Part shown: piece after piece, positions 25,646-32,831 of the stretch
Numbering within the stretch: the stretch's first letter is position 1
Layout of the letters: each line of letters begins with the position of its first letter
From: Azospirillum soli
Lineage (GTDB): Bacteria; Pseudomonadota; Alphaproteobacteria; Azospirillales; Azospirillaceae
Assembly (NCBI RefSeq): GCF_017876165.1
Contig: NZ_JAGINQ010000014.1
Coordinates: 124,001 to 188,000, forward strand
Reading direction: 5' to 3'
DNA: 64,000 nt
Position numbers and translations under genes: made by a program
The notes under the pieces: model-generated
What the model was told of the DNA's origin: nothing
The model's database searches: none
Seen by the model: the letters and a program-made list of their open reading frames with translations, nothing else

Positions 25646-26212
25646 TCAGGTCGTGGGAATGGGGAAGGTGCCGCCCGCCTCCGGGCGCCCGTCGGGGCCG
25701 GGGCTGGCGAGGTTGGGGTCGGACGGGTCAATGGCGTCCACGCCGACGTGGGCGCTGGCGAAGGCATCGGCAACGATCGGTTCCCAGACGGTCCGGAACG
25801 TCACACCGATGCCGATCAGGGCGGTGAGCAGCGTCGCCTCGCCCTGGTTGATGACGGAGATGCGGGTCCTGATGCTGGCGATCCGCTCGAACCGGCGGAC
25901 CCAATCGGGACTGGTGAGCAGGCGGTTGAGGATCGCCTCGCACAGGCGGTCCAGCGCATTCTCGCAATCCGCCGGATTGGCCGTGTCGACGTGCATCCTC
26001 GCATCGATCAGGATCGTGAGATCGTGCGCGAACTGCGGAACGCCGATCCCGCTGGCGGTCATGCCCTCATCATCGATGTGGACGAGGATGAGCGGATAGA
26101 CCGGATCGCCCGGCGGCATGAGGCGGGTCGCGTACACCCGCGCGCCGGCCGTGGTTGCGTCCTTCAGCAAGTCGACCGTGGCCGACCGCGCGTCTTCTCG
26201 TGGCAGTGTCAT
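25646..26212 (-). CDS. Tail terminator-like protein, first gene of the tail operon
   Basis: 188 residues from the ATG at 26212. LPREDARSATVDLLKDATTAGARVYATRLMPPGDPVYPLILVHIDD followed by FAHDLTILIDARMHVDTANPADCENALDRLCEAILNRLLTSPDW is the shape of phage tail terminator/minor tail U-Z proteins, which cap the head-proximal end of the tube. In tail-only particles this cap is what closes the structure. An ATG 25 codons earlier is in frame but has its GGAG directly against the start and would translate through a 14-bp hairpin. The later start fits the family N-terminus better. Function by resemblance and position only. Confidence 0.65.
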   Translation of the reverse strand: MTLPREDARSATVDLLKDATTAGARVYATRLMPPGDPVYPLILVHIDDEGMTASGIGVPQFAHDLTILIDARMHVDTANPADCENALDRLCEAILNRLLTSPDWVRRFERIASIRTRISVINQGEATLLTALIGIGVTFRTVWEPIVADAFASAHVGVDAIDPSDPNLASPGPDGRPEAGGTFPIPTT

Positions 26213-26233
26213 GAGCCAAACGGCCTTCGGAAA

Positions 26234-26265
26234 CGCATTGGGCGGCCCGAAGGCCGCCCAATGCG
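26234..26265 (-). promoter_or_regulatory. Very stable UUCG-tetraloop hairpin in the tail operon leader
   Basis: A perfect 14-bp stem (minus strand CGCATTGGGCGGCC / GGCCGCCCAATGCG) closed by TTCG, the most stable RNA tetraloop. It ends 21 bp before the 26212 start codon. No T-tract follows, so it is not a terminator. It could protect the 5-prime end, control access to the start, or bind an RNA-binding protein. Confidence 0.6.
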
Positions 26266-26374
26266 GGGTGGTGATGGAGTCGATCATCTCCGGATCGGGT
26301 TTTTGGCCCCTGGCGAGACATCAAAATGCCAATCAGGAAGCATCGCTTTACAAAGATGAAGATCACCGAAAATG

Positions 26375-26410
26375 AAAAAACCTCGCACCGGTGTTACCGT
26401 GCGAGGTTTT
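26375..26410. terminator. Intrinsic terminator (mainly for the upstream 275-residue gene)
   Basis: A 10-bp stem (AACCTCGCAC / GTGCGAGGTT) with a partly paired loop has six Ts downstream on the minus strand and TTTT on the plus strand. It lies between the end of the 275-residue gene and the tail operon, so the tail genes need their own promoter in about 26290-26374. I recognise no sigma-70 promoter there. Confidence 0.8.
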
Positions 26411-26453
26411 GCAAACACCCAACTTGGGCGGTGAGAAATGTCTACCCCTTTTT

Positions 26454-27281
26454 TCAGGATGTTGTCAACCTCTTTTCTTTGCGCCATGGCTGCACCGATG
26501 CCAGAAAGCCGGTAACACGGTGGTCGCGCAGCGTCACATCCAGCAGTTCACCAAGCAGCCGCATCATGCCAGCATGCCATTCGGCGTAGGTCTCGTTGAC
26601 GGCCCGGATTTCCTCCAAGCTCGGCTCCGCGATCACCGGGCACCACCGGGAGAGAACCTGACGCCGGCCATCTTCAGCGTGGCGAAAGAAAAATCCGCGC
26701 TCCGCCCGTTCAATGAGGCTGCGGCCACGGCGGTCCAAAATCGAACGGCCCGCCGCCACCCAGGCGTGAGCGATGTCCGACTGCTCCGGCGTATCCTCCC
26801 ACTCACCCACAATCTTGCAGCTGTTCCCCCGGCCGGCCCCGGAGTCCGCTGGCAAGCCGATCAGCCGATACTCCCCGGTCTCGAAATCCGGTCGCTCTCC
26901 GATCCGGGCGTAATGCAGCACCAGACCACGGCGGCGGCGGTCCTTCAGGCGGTTGACCGCCGCCATCACCGCTTCGGCGTCGGGGTGCATGCGGGCAGAG
27001 ATGCCGCGCGCGTGACCACCCCCGTCAACCCGCACGCCAACCGCCGCGATTTGCGCAATTCGAGCGCAACTGTCCGTGCCCCAGCTGGTCGGCTCCATGC
27101 CCGCCAGCAGACGACCGCCTTGGCGGATTGACTGGTGAGCCGCGCGCTCGGCGGAATGCAGGGAGACGCCGTCATTGTCGGCCTTCTGGTCGCGGATCGC
27201 CCAGACGGTCAGCGCTTCAAGGTCCACGGCCTTGCGTCGTCGCGGCGACACAACATCGGGAGTGGTGGCTTCCTTCAGCAT
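26454..27281 (-). CDS. Unknown phage-associated protein, divergent from the repressor
   Basis: 275 residues, not recognised with confidence. It starts after a good GGAGGAG site. It is hydrophilic, without signal peptide or membrane segment. The N-terminal block RRRKAVDLEALTVWAIRDQKAD and the C-terminal helical block SLEEIRAVNETYAEWHAGMMRLLGELLDVTLRDHRVT are the most structured parts. A central region contains HPDAEAVMAAVNRL. Position suggests regulation: it is divergent from the LexA-like repressor and just upstream of the tail operon, the place occupied by the PrtN activator in pseudomonad R/F-pyocin clusters. An activator role is inference only; it does not look like a lysin, capsid or packaging protein. 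Confidence 0.6.
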   Translation of the reverse strand: MLKEATTPDVVSPRRRKAVDLEALTVWAIRDQKADNDGVSLHSAERAAHQSIRQGGRLLAGMEPTSWGTDSCARIAQIAAVGVRVDGGGHARGISARMHPDAEAVMAAVNRLKDRRRRGLVLHYARIGERPDFETGEYRLIGLPADSGAGRGNSCKIVGEWEDTPEQSDIAHAWVAAGRSILDRRGRSLIERAERGFFFRHAEDGRRQVLSRWCPVIAEPSLEEIRAVNETYAEWHAGMMRLLGELLDVTLRDHRVTGFLASVQPWRKEKRLTTS

Positions 27282-27329
27282 CTCAGGTCTCCTCCATGGC
27301 AGCGCGCGGTGGATATCCGACGAGCATTC

Positions 27330-27343
27330 ATTCCAATTGGAAT
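27330..27343. promoter_or_regulatory. 14-bp palindromic operator candidate
   Basis: ATTCCAATTGGAAT is a perfect palindrome, 49 bp from the 275-residue gene and 102 bp from the repressor gene. A related half-site (ATTCGGATTGG) follows at 27354-27364. Placement fits binding by the adjacent HTH repressor. Confidence 0.55.
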
Positions 27344-27383
27344 ATCATAAATCCATTCGGATTGGCAATAATGCGGAATGATC

Positions 27384-27403
27384 GGCATGGACATGCTCAT
27401 GCC
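27384..27403. promoter_or_regulatory. Second inverted repeat in the repressor promoter region
   Basis: GGCATG and CATGCC flank an 8-bp centre, 42 bp before the repressor ATG. Possible autoregulatory site; sequence differs from the AT-rich palindrome to its left. Confidence 0.35.
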
Positions 27404-27445
27404 GGCTGGTATGATGCGGCCCCGTGGACAAGGGAGACTGCGCGC

Positions 27446-28102
27446 ATGAGCGCTTTGCGGAAGGCACGGGAGAACGCCGGCCTAAGCCAGGAAAGGCTTG
27501 CGGAGTTGGCCGGCACGTCTCAGCCGCAGATCAACAAGCTGGAACACGGGCAGCGGAAGCTGACGCTCGATTGGGCGGTCCGCTTGGCGCCCCATCTGGG
27601 CATTCACCCCGAGGCCCTGCTGGGCGGCCCCAGCCAACCCGCGCAGCCCCATGCCGGCACCATACCGTCCGGCATGCCCCGGACGCCCATGGGGACGCCC
27701 ATGGCCGCGCCCGCCTACGCCCAAATGCCGGTGCGCTCCGCCTGCCGGGGCGGCATCGACCAGGAAATGTTCCTGGAAGATGGGCCGATCGACTGGATCG
27801 CCAAGCCCGACTACCTGAAGAACGCCCGCGATCCTTACGCCATGTATGTGGTGGGCGAGAGCATGATGCCGCGCTTCCGGCCGGCGCAGCTCCTACACGT
27901 CAACCCGCACAAGCCACCGGCACCGGGCAGCGGCGTCGTGGTCGTGAAACGCAGCAAAGCCGTGCTGATCAAGGAATTCGTCCGCCGCACCCAGGACGGC
28001 GGCGTGGTGCTGCACGAGTACCAGCCCATGGACCGCGAATTCACCGTGCCGGCGGAAGAACTGGACGCCATGCACACCGTCGTCGGCCTGCAGGAGCCGT
28101 AA
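27446..28102 (+). CDS. LexA/CI-like self-cleaving repressor (HTH + S24 peptidase)
   Basis: 218 residues. HTH_3 at about 1-58 (LRKARENAGLSQERLAELAG, SQPQINKLEHGQRKL), a Pro/Met-rich linker, then an S24 domain. The catalytic Ser139 in VVGESMMPRF and Lys176 in VLIKEFVRR are 37 apart, exactly as in LexA (119/156). The scissile pair should lie near SACRGG (98-103), where the usual Ala-Gly is not present. Such repressors are inactivated by RecA filaments after DNA damage and hold prophages or R-pyocins silent. The start was set at MSALRKAR; the frame is open upstream through the operators. It is the only gene of the tail locus on the plus strand. Confidence 0.9.
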   Translation: MSALRKARENAGLSQERLAELAGTSQPQINKLEHGQRKLTLDWAVRLAPHLGIHPEALLGGPSQPAQPHAGTIPSGMPRTPMGTPMAAPAYAQMPVRSACRGGIDQEMFLEDGPIDWIAKPDYLKNARDPYAMYVVGESMMPRFRPAQLLHVNPHKPPAPGSGVVVVKRSKAVLIKEFVRRTQDGGVVLHEYQPMDREFTVPAEELDAMHTVVGLQEP

Positions 28103-28238
28103 TACACCATTCGGTATGAAATCCTGAAATTGGAGTGAGGCAAGGATTCTGGAAAGGGCTTGTCTCCCCCGAACGTCTGCCCTCGGATCGCCCTCCAAGG
28201 CGACGCGTCGCCACCGTAAAGCGCGACCTCCAGAAGCG

Positions 28239-28442
28239 TCACATCAATGATGTCGCGTTGCGCGTAACGGCGTTTCCGGATGGAGCGGCAGACGAGTTCG
28301 GCGGACGTACCAGGGGGATAACGCCGGTCAGCAGCTGGTCGTCGCCCGACGGCTGCGAATGGGCGGTGGTCGCCGCGTGGATGGCCGGCGTTTCGGGATG
28401 GATCGAGGCGGGTGCCTGAATGCGGAAGATATCGGCGGTCAT
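28239..28442 (-). pseudogene. Truncated gene fragment downstream of the oxygenase pseudogene
   Basis: An ATG 14 bp after the oxygenase stop opens a 67-codon frame: ADIFRIQAPASIHPETPAIHAATT, then GDDQLLTGVIPLVRPPN and a tail with no family character. It looks like the first part of a gene that continued with the oxygenase operon but is cut where the tail locus begins. In another frame nearby is AQRDIIDVTLLEVALYGGD, which may be a further scrap. Family not recognised. Confidence 0.35.
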
Positions 28443-28686
28443 GGTCGGGGTCTCCGTCAGGACGCTTGCAGAAGGTCGGCATAGTGCCGCTGAGCGACGT
28501 CGGGGTGCGAGCGCAGGCGGCTTTCAGCGCGTTCTCGCCCACGTCGCAGTAGTAGGGGTTTTCCGGGTCGCGCGCTTCGGCGGCGAGGTCGGGTGGCAGG
28601 TCCAGCACCGGCACACGGGCATCCACCGGGGCGCCCAGGAAGAAGGCGACCAACAGGCGGTCCTCGCCAACCGGCACAGTCACCAC

Positions 28687-28801
28687 CTAAAGCGAATTTG
28701 CATTCGCTTTAGATTCATATGGCCTCATTCGCTGGCCAGGCTTCGGCCGCACGTGCGGCCGGGACCGCCGTCGCGGTCCAAAGCGGATCGATATCCGCTT
28801 T
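28687..28801. repeat. 115-bp element made of five consecutive hairpins
   Basis: From left to right: CTAAAGCGAAT-TTGC-ATTCGCTTTAG (28687-28712), TGGCC-9 nt-GGCCA (28720-28738), CGGCCGC-ACGT-GCGGCCG (28744-28761), GGACCGC-CGTC-GCGGTCC (28762-28779) and AAAGCGGAT-CGAT-ATCCGCTTT (28780-28801). The last three abut without a base between them, and the outer two are near copies of each other. It interrupts the oxygenase pseudogene. No coding capacity; most like a mobile non-autonomous element or REP-type mosaic. Confidence 0.7.
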
Positions 28802-28831
28802 AATGCACGTCAGCACCTAATGCACGTCAGC
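28801..28831. repeat. 14-bp direct repeat next to the hairpin element
   Basis: TAATGCACGTCAGC occurs at 28801-28814 and again at 28818-28831, separated by ACC. The repeat contains the oxygenase codons for ADVH and abuts the hairpin element. It is a local duplication probably made at insertion or by later slippage. Confidence 0.7.
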
Positions 28832-29041
28832 GCGGAAATAGTCGTCCGTCGCCAGTTCCAGCAGTTCGCCCACATTGACCACGAAGGTGCCGGAGATCGG
28901 CTCCAGATCCATCCAGCCGTCCGACGTCTCCACCTGCAACCCGCTCTGCTATAGCCGCACGAACCAACCGGGGACGCGCCTGTTGGTTCTCGGCAGAGCG
29001 CCCGCGAGGGACGCCGGTCCATCCAAAAACGGAGTTCGACC

Positions 29042-29446
29042 ATGCACGCGAGGGAAATGATCAGCACCCATCCGCACGTCCGCGGCAACACGAACGACGC
29101 GCTGATCCACTGCATTGAGGAATGCTACGACTGCGCGCAGACCTGCACGACCTGCGCCGACGCCTGCCTGGGCGAACCGATGGTGGCCGAGCTGGTCCAG
29201 TGCATTCGTCTGAACATGGACTGCGCCGACGTGTGCGCGGCCACCGGCGCCGTCGCCACCCGCCGCAGCGGCTCCAACGAAGCAGTGATCCGCGCGATGC
29301 TGGAGGCTTGCGCCACCGCCTGCCGGCTGTGCGCGGAGGAATGCGAGGCCCACGCCACGATGCACGAACACTGCCGCATCTGCGCCGAAGCCTGCCGGAG
29401 CTGCGAGGACGCCTGCCGCAAGGCGATGCAGAGCATGAGCCACTAA
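29042..29446 (+). CDS. Four-helix-bundle copper-binding protein (DUF326, Csp-like)
   Basis: 134 residues with 18 cysteines, mostly spaced CxxC, CxxxC or CxxxxxxC along predicted helices: HCIEECYDCAQTCTTCADAC, MDCADVC, EACATACRLCAEEC, HCRICAEACRSCEDAC. This is the DUF326 family; copper storage proteins of this family bind many Cu(I) ions inside a four-helix bundle. No Tat or Sec signal peptide is visible, so this is a cytosolic form. Its role is buffering of copper. No copper exporter or CueR-type regulator is adjacent. The ATG has CGGAGTTCGACC upstream. Confidence 0.9.
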   Translation: MHAREMISTHPHVRGNTNDALIHCIEECYDCAQTCTTCADACLGEPMVAELVQCIRLNMDCADVCAATGAVATRRSGSNEAVIRAMLEACATACRLCAEECEAHATMHEHCRICAEACRSCEDACRKAMQSMSH

Positions 29447-29545
29447 AGGAAAAAGGGCTTGGCGGCTTGGTCGCCGGTGCGGCTACTGTGCCCTCATAAC
29501 GACAGCCCACCGTTTCGTGAAGGGCCGCTTCGTGAAGGGAAGGAC

Positions 29546-30196
29546 ATGAGCCAGCCACCGTTTCCGCACCGGCTGCCGCCGGCCTCCGGCGAGACTGCCA
29601 AGCGCCTTGTGGTGTTCCTGCACGGGGTGGGCAGCAGCGGCGACGACCTGGAACCGCTGGCCCGCCTCTGGCAGGCGGCGCTGCCCGACGCCGCCATGGC
29701 CTTCCCGGACGGTCCCGTGCCGTTCGACCTCGCCCCCCAAGGGCGGCAGTGGTTCAGCGTCAACGGCGTCACCCCGGCGAACCGGCCGCAACGCGTGGCC
29801 GAGGCGGTTCCTGCCTTCGACCGCGTGCTGAACGAGGAGCTGGCCTGGGCCGGCGTCGGGCCGGAAGCGCTGATCCTCGTCGGCTTCTCGCAGGGTTCCA
29901 TCATGTCCCTCGACGCCGTGCTGACGGGCCGCTGGCAACCCTTGGCGGTGGTGGCTTACGCCGGGCGGCTGTCCGGGCGCCCAGCAGCGGACGGCGCCGC
30001 GACCGGCACGCGCGTGCTGCTGATCCACGGCACGGCCGACCCGGTCATCCCCGTGGAGGAGATGCAGACCGCCGCCCAAGCTCTGGTCCAGGCGGGCATT
30101 CCGGCCGAAACGCGGGTGGAGCCCGGCGTCGGCCACACCATCACGCCGTCCGGAGCGCAGGCCGGCGCCGCTTTCCTGCGGGCAATCGCTGGCTGA
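29546..30196 (+). CDS. Phospholipase/carboxylesterase family alpha/beta hydrolase (YpfH-like)
   Basis: 216 residues. VVFLHGVGSSGDDLEPLARLW is the oxyanion strand. LVGFSQGSIMSLDAVL carries the nucleophilic Ser, IHGTADPVIPVEEM the Asp and PGVGHTITPSGA the His, so the triad of the abhydrolase_2 family is complete. Cytoplasmic serine esterase of broad specificity; natural substrate unknown. The start was placed at MSQPPFP after GAAGGGAAGGAC. A short tandem repeat (TTCGTGAAGGG twice) lies immediately ahead. Confidence 0.87.
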   Translation: MSQPPFPHRLPPASGETAKRLVVFLHGVGSSGDDLEPLARLWQAALPDAAMAFPDGPVPFDLAPQGRQWFSVNGVTPANRPQRVAEAVPAFDRVLNEELAWAGVGPEALILVGFSQGSIMSLDAVLTGRWQPLAVVAYAGRLSGRPAADGAATGTRVLLIHGTADPVIPVEEMQTAAQALVQAGIPAETRVEPGVGHTITPSGAQAGAAFLRAIAG

Positions 30197-30204
30197 GCCG
30201 ATCT

Positions 30205-30423
30205 TCAAAATGGCAGCGGCGGGGTGGCGGCGGGCGGCCGGGACAGAACCTTCAGCTCCGCCCCGCAGTCGGGGCAGGGGCCGAGCGGGGACGGTGACGT
30301 GATCATGTGCGCCGTGCCGCAGTCCGGGCAACCCGAGAGGGCCGGCGTAAGAGGAGCGGCGTTCAATTCGGCCAGGGCGCGGCTTGCGGCTTCGATCTGG
30401 GCGGCTTCGATCTGATTCATCAT
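30205..30423 (-). CDS. Small zinc-ribbon-like protein
   Basis: 72 residues. A helical N-terminus (MMNQIEAAQIEAASRALAELN) is followed by two knuckles, CPDCGTAH and CPDCGAEL, that make a likely zinc ribbon. The start has a strong site (GGAGGACTCGAG before ATG), which supports real expression. Convergent with the esterase, 8 bp apart. Function unknown. Confidence 0.65.
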   Translation of the reverse strand: MMNQIEAAQIEAASRALAELNAAPLTPALSGCPDCGTAHMITSPSPLGPCPDCGAELKVLSRPPAATPPLPF

Positions 30424-30580
30424 CTCGAGTCCTCCGGAGGGCGGGAAAACCAGTCCGACCCTCTTGTGTACACCCGGATTGTTTCCGCGCCTCTATCCGG
30501 AATATGCCTGGATTTTCCGGAAAACGACCGTCATCCTTCCCCCTCGAAAAACGACCTTCCGCAGACGGTGGAGGGCGAAT

Positions 30581-32011
30581 TTGCAGGACAGGAAGCGCGT
30601 AGCGGCGGCCATCAAGGACTATCTCGCCCGCGAGCGGATGTCGCGGGAGCAGTTCGCCTTCAAGACGAGGCTTGGCAAGTCCACCATCGACAAGCTTCTG
30701 ATCGGCCTCTATTCGGACCGAACGCTGGCCATCGTCGAGCACCTTACCAAGCTGCCGCTCCGGTCGCCTGACGGACAAAACGACAACACCCGGCCTGGGA
30801 ACACCGCCTCGGCCCCGCGCAACCCGGCCGTGGGCGACCAGCCGTCCATCGCCGTCCTGCCCTTCACCAACATGAGCGGCGATGCCGGCCAGGACACGGT
30901 CGCCGACGGCATCACCGAAGACATCATCACCGCGCTGGCCCGCCTGCGCTGGCTGTTCGTCATCGCCCGCAATTCCACCTTCGTCTACAAGGGCCGGGCC
31001 GCCGACGTCCGGCACATCGCCCGCGACCTGGGCGTCCGCTACGTTCTGGAGGGCAGCGTCCGCACGGCGGGGCCGCGCATCCGCGTCACCGGCCAGCTGA
31101 TCGACGCGGAGAGCGGAAAGCACATCTGGGCCGAACGCTACGACCGCGACCTTCAGGACATCTTCGCCATGCAGGACGACATCACCGAGCGCGTGGTCGC
31201 GGCAGTGGAGCCGTACCTCTACGCCGAAGAAGGCTTCCGGGCCTCCGGCAAGCCGCCGGACAGTGTCGATGCCTGGGGCCTCGTCGTCCGGGCGCTGGGG
31301 CTGCTGAGCAAGGTGGACGAGCGTCAGAATGCGGAGGCGCGGGACCTCCTACACCGGGCCATCGCCCTGGAGCCCCGCTACGCCCGCGCCCATGCCCTGC
31401 TCGGCTGGTCCGTCTGGTGGGCGGCCCATTGCTGCTGGACCCCGGACCGATGCGGCGGGCTGGCCCGAGCGGCCGAGCACGCCCACGATGCCCAGTCCTT
31501 CGACCCGGCGGACCCGTGGGCGCGGATGGTCTCCGGCCTCTGCCACAGCACCATGGGGCTGCACGACCGGGCGCTGGCGGAACTGCGCGCGGCGCTGGAC
31601 CTCAACCCCAGCTTCGCGCTGGGCCACACGGCGCTCGGCTGGGCGCTGCTGCGCGCCGGACGGTTCGACGAGGCGGTGGCCGAGACGGGGCACGCCCTGC
31701 GCATGAGCCCGCGCGACAGTTTCGCCGGCTTCTACACGTCCATCCACGGGCTGGCGCTGCTGGGGTCGCATCGGTTCGAGGACGCGCTCCCCGTCCTGCG
31801 CGCCTCGGTCGCCGGTTATGCCGGGCATTACAACAGCCTGATCAGCTGCTGCGGCCATCTGGGCCTGCTGGAGGAAGCGCAGGAGTTCATCACGGCCCGC
31901 AACCGGATCGGCCCCACGCTGCGCCTCGGCGTTCTGCGCCGGAACCTTGCCCGCTTCGCCCATTGCGAGGTTTTCGTAGAAGGGTTGAGGAAGGCGGGAG
32001 TGCCCGAATAG
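30581..32011 (+). CDS. TolB-like/adenylate-cyclase-type TPR protein with N-terminal HTH-like segment
   Basis: 476 residues. The N-terminal block DRKRVAAAIKDYLARERMSREQFAFKTRLGKSTIDKLL looks like a Cro/CI-type HTH. The centre IAVLPFTNMSGDAGQDTVADGITEDIITALARL ... YVLEGSVRTAGPRIRVTGQLIDAESGKHIWAERYDRDL is the TolB/FlgO-like domain common in alphaproteobacterial cyclase-associated proteins. The C-terminus carries TPR units (about 270-430). No cyclase domain is present. I chose the TTG at 30581 (GGAGGG four bases ahead) because family members begin at this DRKRV block; an ATG at 30464 would add an odd basic leader. Probably a regulatory scaffold; function unknown. Confidence 0.72.
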   Translation: MQDRKRVAAAIKDYLARERMSREQFAFKTRLGKSTIDKLLIGLYSDRTLAIVEHLTKLPLRSPDGQNDNTRPGNTASAPRNPAVGDQPSIAVLPFTNMSGDAGQDTVADGITEDIITALARLRWLFVIARNSTFVYKGRAADVRHIARDLGVRYVLEGSVRTAGPRIRVTGQLIDAESGKHIWAERYDRDLQDIFAMQDDITERVVAAVEPYLYAEEGFRASGKPPDSVDAWGLVVRALGLLSKVDERQNAEARDLLHRAIALEPRYARAHALLGWSVWWAAHCCWTPDRCGGLARAAEHAHDAQSFDPADPWARMVSGLCHSTMGLHDRALAELRAALDLNPSFALGHTALGWALLRAGRFDEAVAETGHALRMSPRDSFAGFYTSIHGLALLGSHRFEDALPVLRASVAGYAGHYNSLISCCGHLGLLEEAQEFITARNRIGPTLRLGVLRRNLARFAHCEVFVEGLRKAGVPE

Positions 32012-32127
32012 ACCCGGAAAATTTTGGAAAATTCCGGTAAGGGCGGCGGAAAAGCCGGAAACACATAGTCGGAACATTCCAGGGCCAAAAAACCAAGGCC
32101 CCTGCCCCGATCCGGAGAGGATGTTCC

Positions 32128-32628
32128 ATGCGCAGCTTCATGGTTGCCGGCGCCAGCGCCGCCGCGTTTTTGCTGATCGCCCTCGCCGCCCCGGCGTCCG
32201 CCGACGAACATGTGAAGCGTGGCGAGTATCTCGCCGCCATCATGGACTGCACCGGCTGCCACACCCCCGGCGCCCTGACCGGCCAGCCGGACCCGCAGCG
32301 CTTCCTCGCCGGATCGACCGTGGGCTTCCAAATTCCGGGCCTCGGCACCTTCTACCCGCCGAATCTGACCCCGGACACCAAGACGGGCCTGGGCAACTGG
32401 AGCGAGACCGACATCATCCGGGCCGTGCGCACCGGCGTCCGGCCGGACGGGCGGGTGCTGGCCCCGGTGATGCCTTATCACAGCTACGGCAAGCTGACCG
32501 ACGCCGACGCGCAGGCGCTGGCCGCCTATCTGAAGACCATCACGCCGGTTCAACACGCGGCACCGGTGCTCGCCGGCCCGTCGGAGGCGCCAACGGCCCC
32601 CTTCCTTGCCGTTACCATGCCCAAGTGA
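32128..32628 (+). CDS. Periplasmic mono-haem cytochrome c
   Basis: 166 residues. Signal peptide about 1-25 (AAFLLIALAAPASA|DE). The haem-attachment motif CTGCH at about 41-45 and a late Met in APVMPYHSYGKLTDADAQALAAYLKTI give a class I cytochrome c fold. RGEYLAAIMDCTGCHTPG and FYPPNLTPD resemble cytochrome c subunits of alcohol, aldehyde or sorbitol dehydrogenases, but no dehydrogenase gene is beside it. Ribosome site GGAGAGG. Confidence 0.88.
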   Translation: MRSFMVAGASAAAFLLIALAAPASADEHVKRGEYLAAIMDCTGCHTPGALTGQPDPQRFLAGSTVGFQIPGLGTFYPPNLTPDTKTGLGNWSETDIIRAVRTGVRPDGRVLAPVMPYHSYGKLTDADAQALAAYLKTITPVQHAAPVLAGPSEAPTAPFLAVTMPK

Positions 32629-32831
32629 CCTCTTCGCAAATCCGAACCAGGGGCGGGCCACCCAACCGATCCACCTACCCCGTTCGGCTGGGTCGGTAAA
32701 TCCTGCGATATGGGTGGTAAAGGAATCCCGCGACACATAGTCCGTTCCGTTTTCCAAAAGTCGTGTTCAGAATTCGGCAGTCTCATGCCATCCTTTCGAA
32801 CAGTGAAAGCCGGGAGATTGGGTGCGCGCGA

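Larger units (their letters stand above)
28457..28958 (-). pseudogene. Decayed isopenicillin-N-synthase-like Fe(II)/2-oxoglutarate oxygenase
   Basis: Three pieces of one protein are recognisable. At 28955-28830: SGLQVETSDGWMDLEPISG, TFVVNVGELLELATDDYF, RADVH then a stop. At 28686-28550: VTVPVGEDRLLVAFFLGAPVD and ENPYYCDVGENALK. After a one-base deletion in the AAAGC run: SRLRSHPDVAQRHYADLLQAS and the true stop. VNVGE, the metal His in RADVH(R) and the NPYYCDVG-type tail belong to the isopenicillin-N-synthase family. The N-terminal half is missing, a 115-bp hairpin element splits the gene between VH and VTVP, and a frameshift follows. Clearly non-functional. Confidence 0.8.

Noticed and set aside
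23654-26359. A 901-codon open frame antisense to the sheath and terminator genes
   Set aside because: It mirrors the codon pattern of the real genes on the other strand, with Gly/Arg/His-rich composition and no domain. High GC removes stop codons from the antisense frame.
12602-28240. Attachment-site direct repeats at the borders of the tail locus
   Set aside because: I compared about 12600-12640 with about 28103-28240 and found no repeat beyond short chance matches; there is also no integrase.
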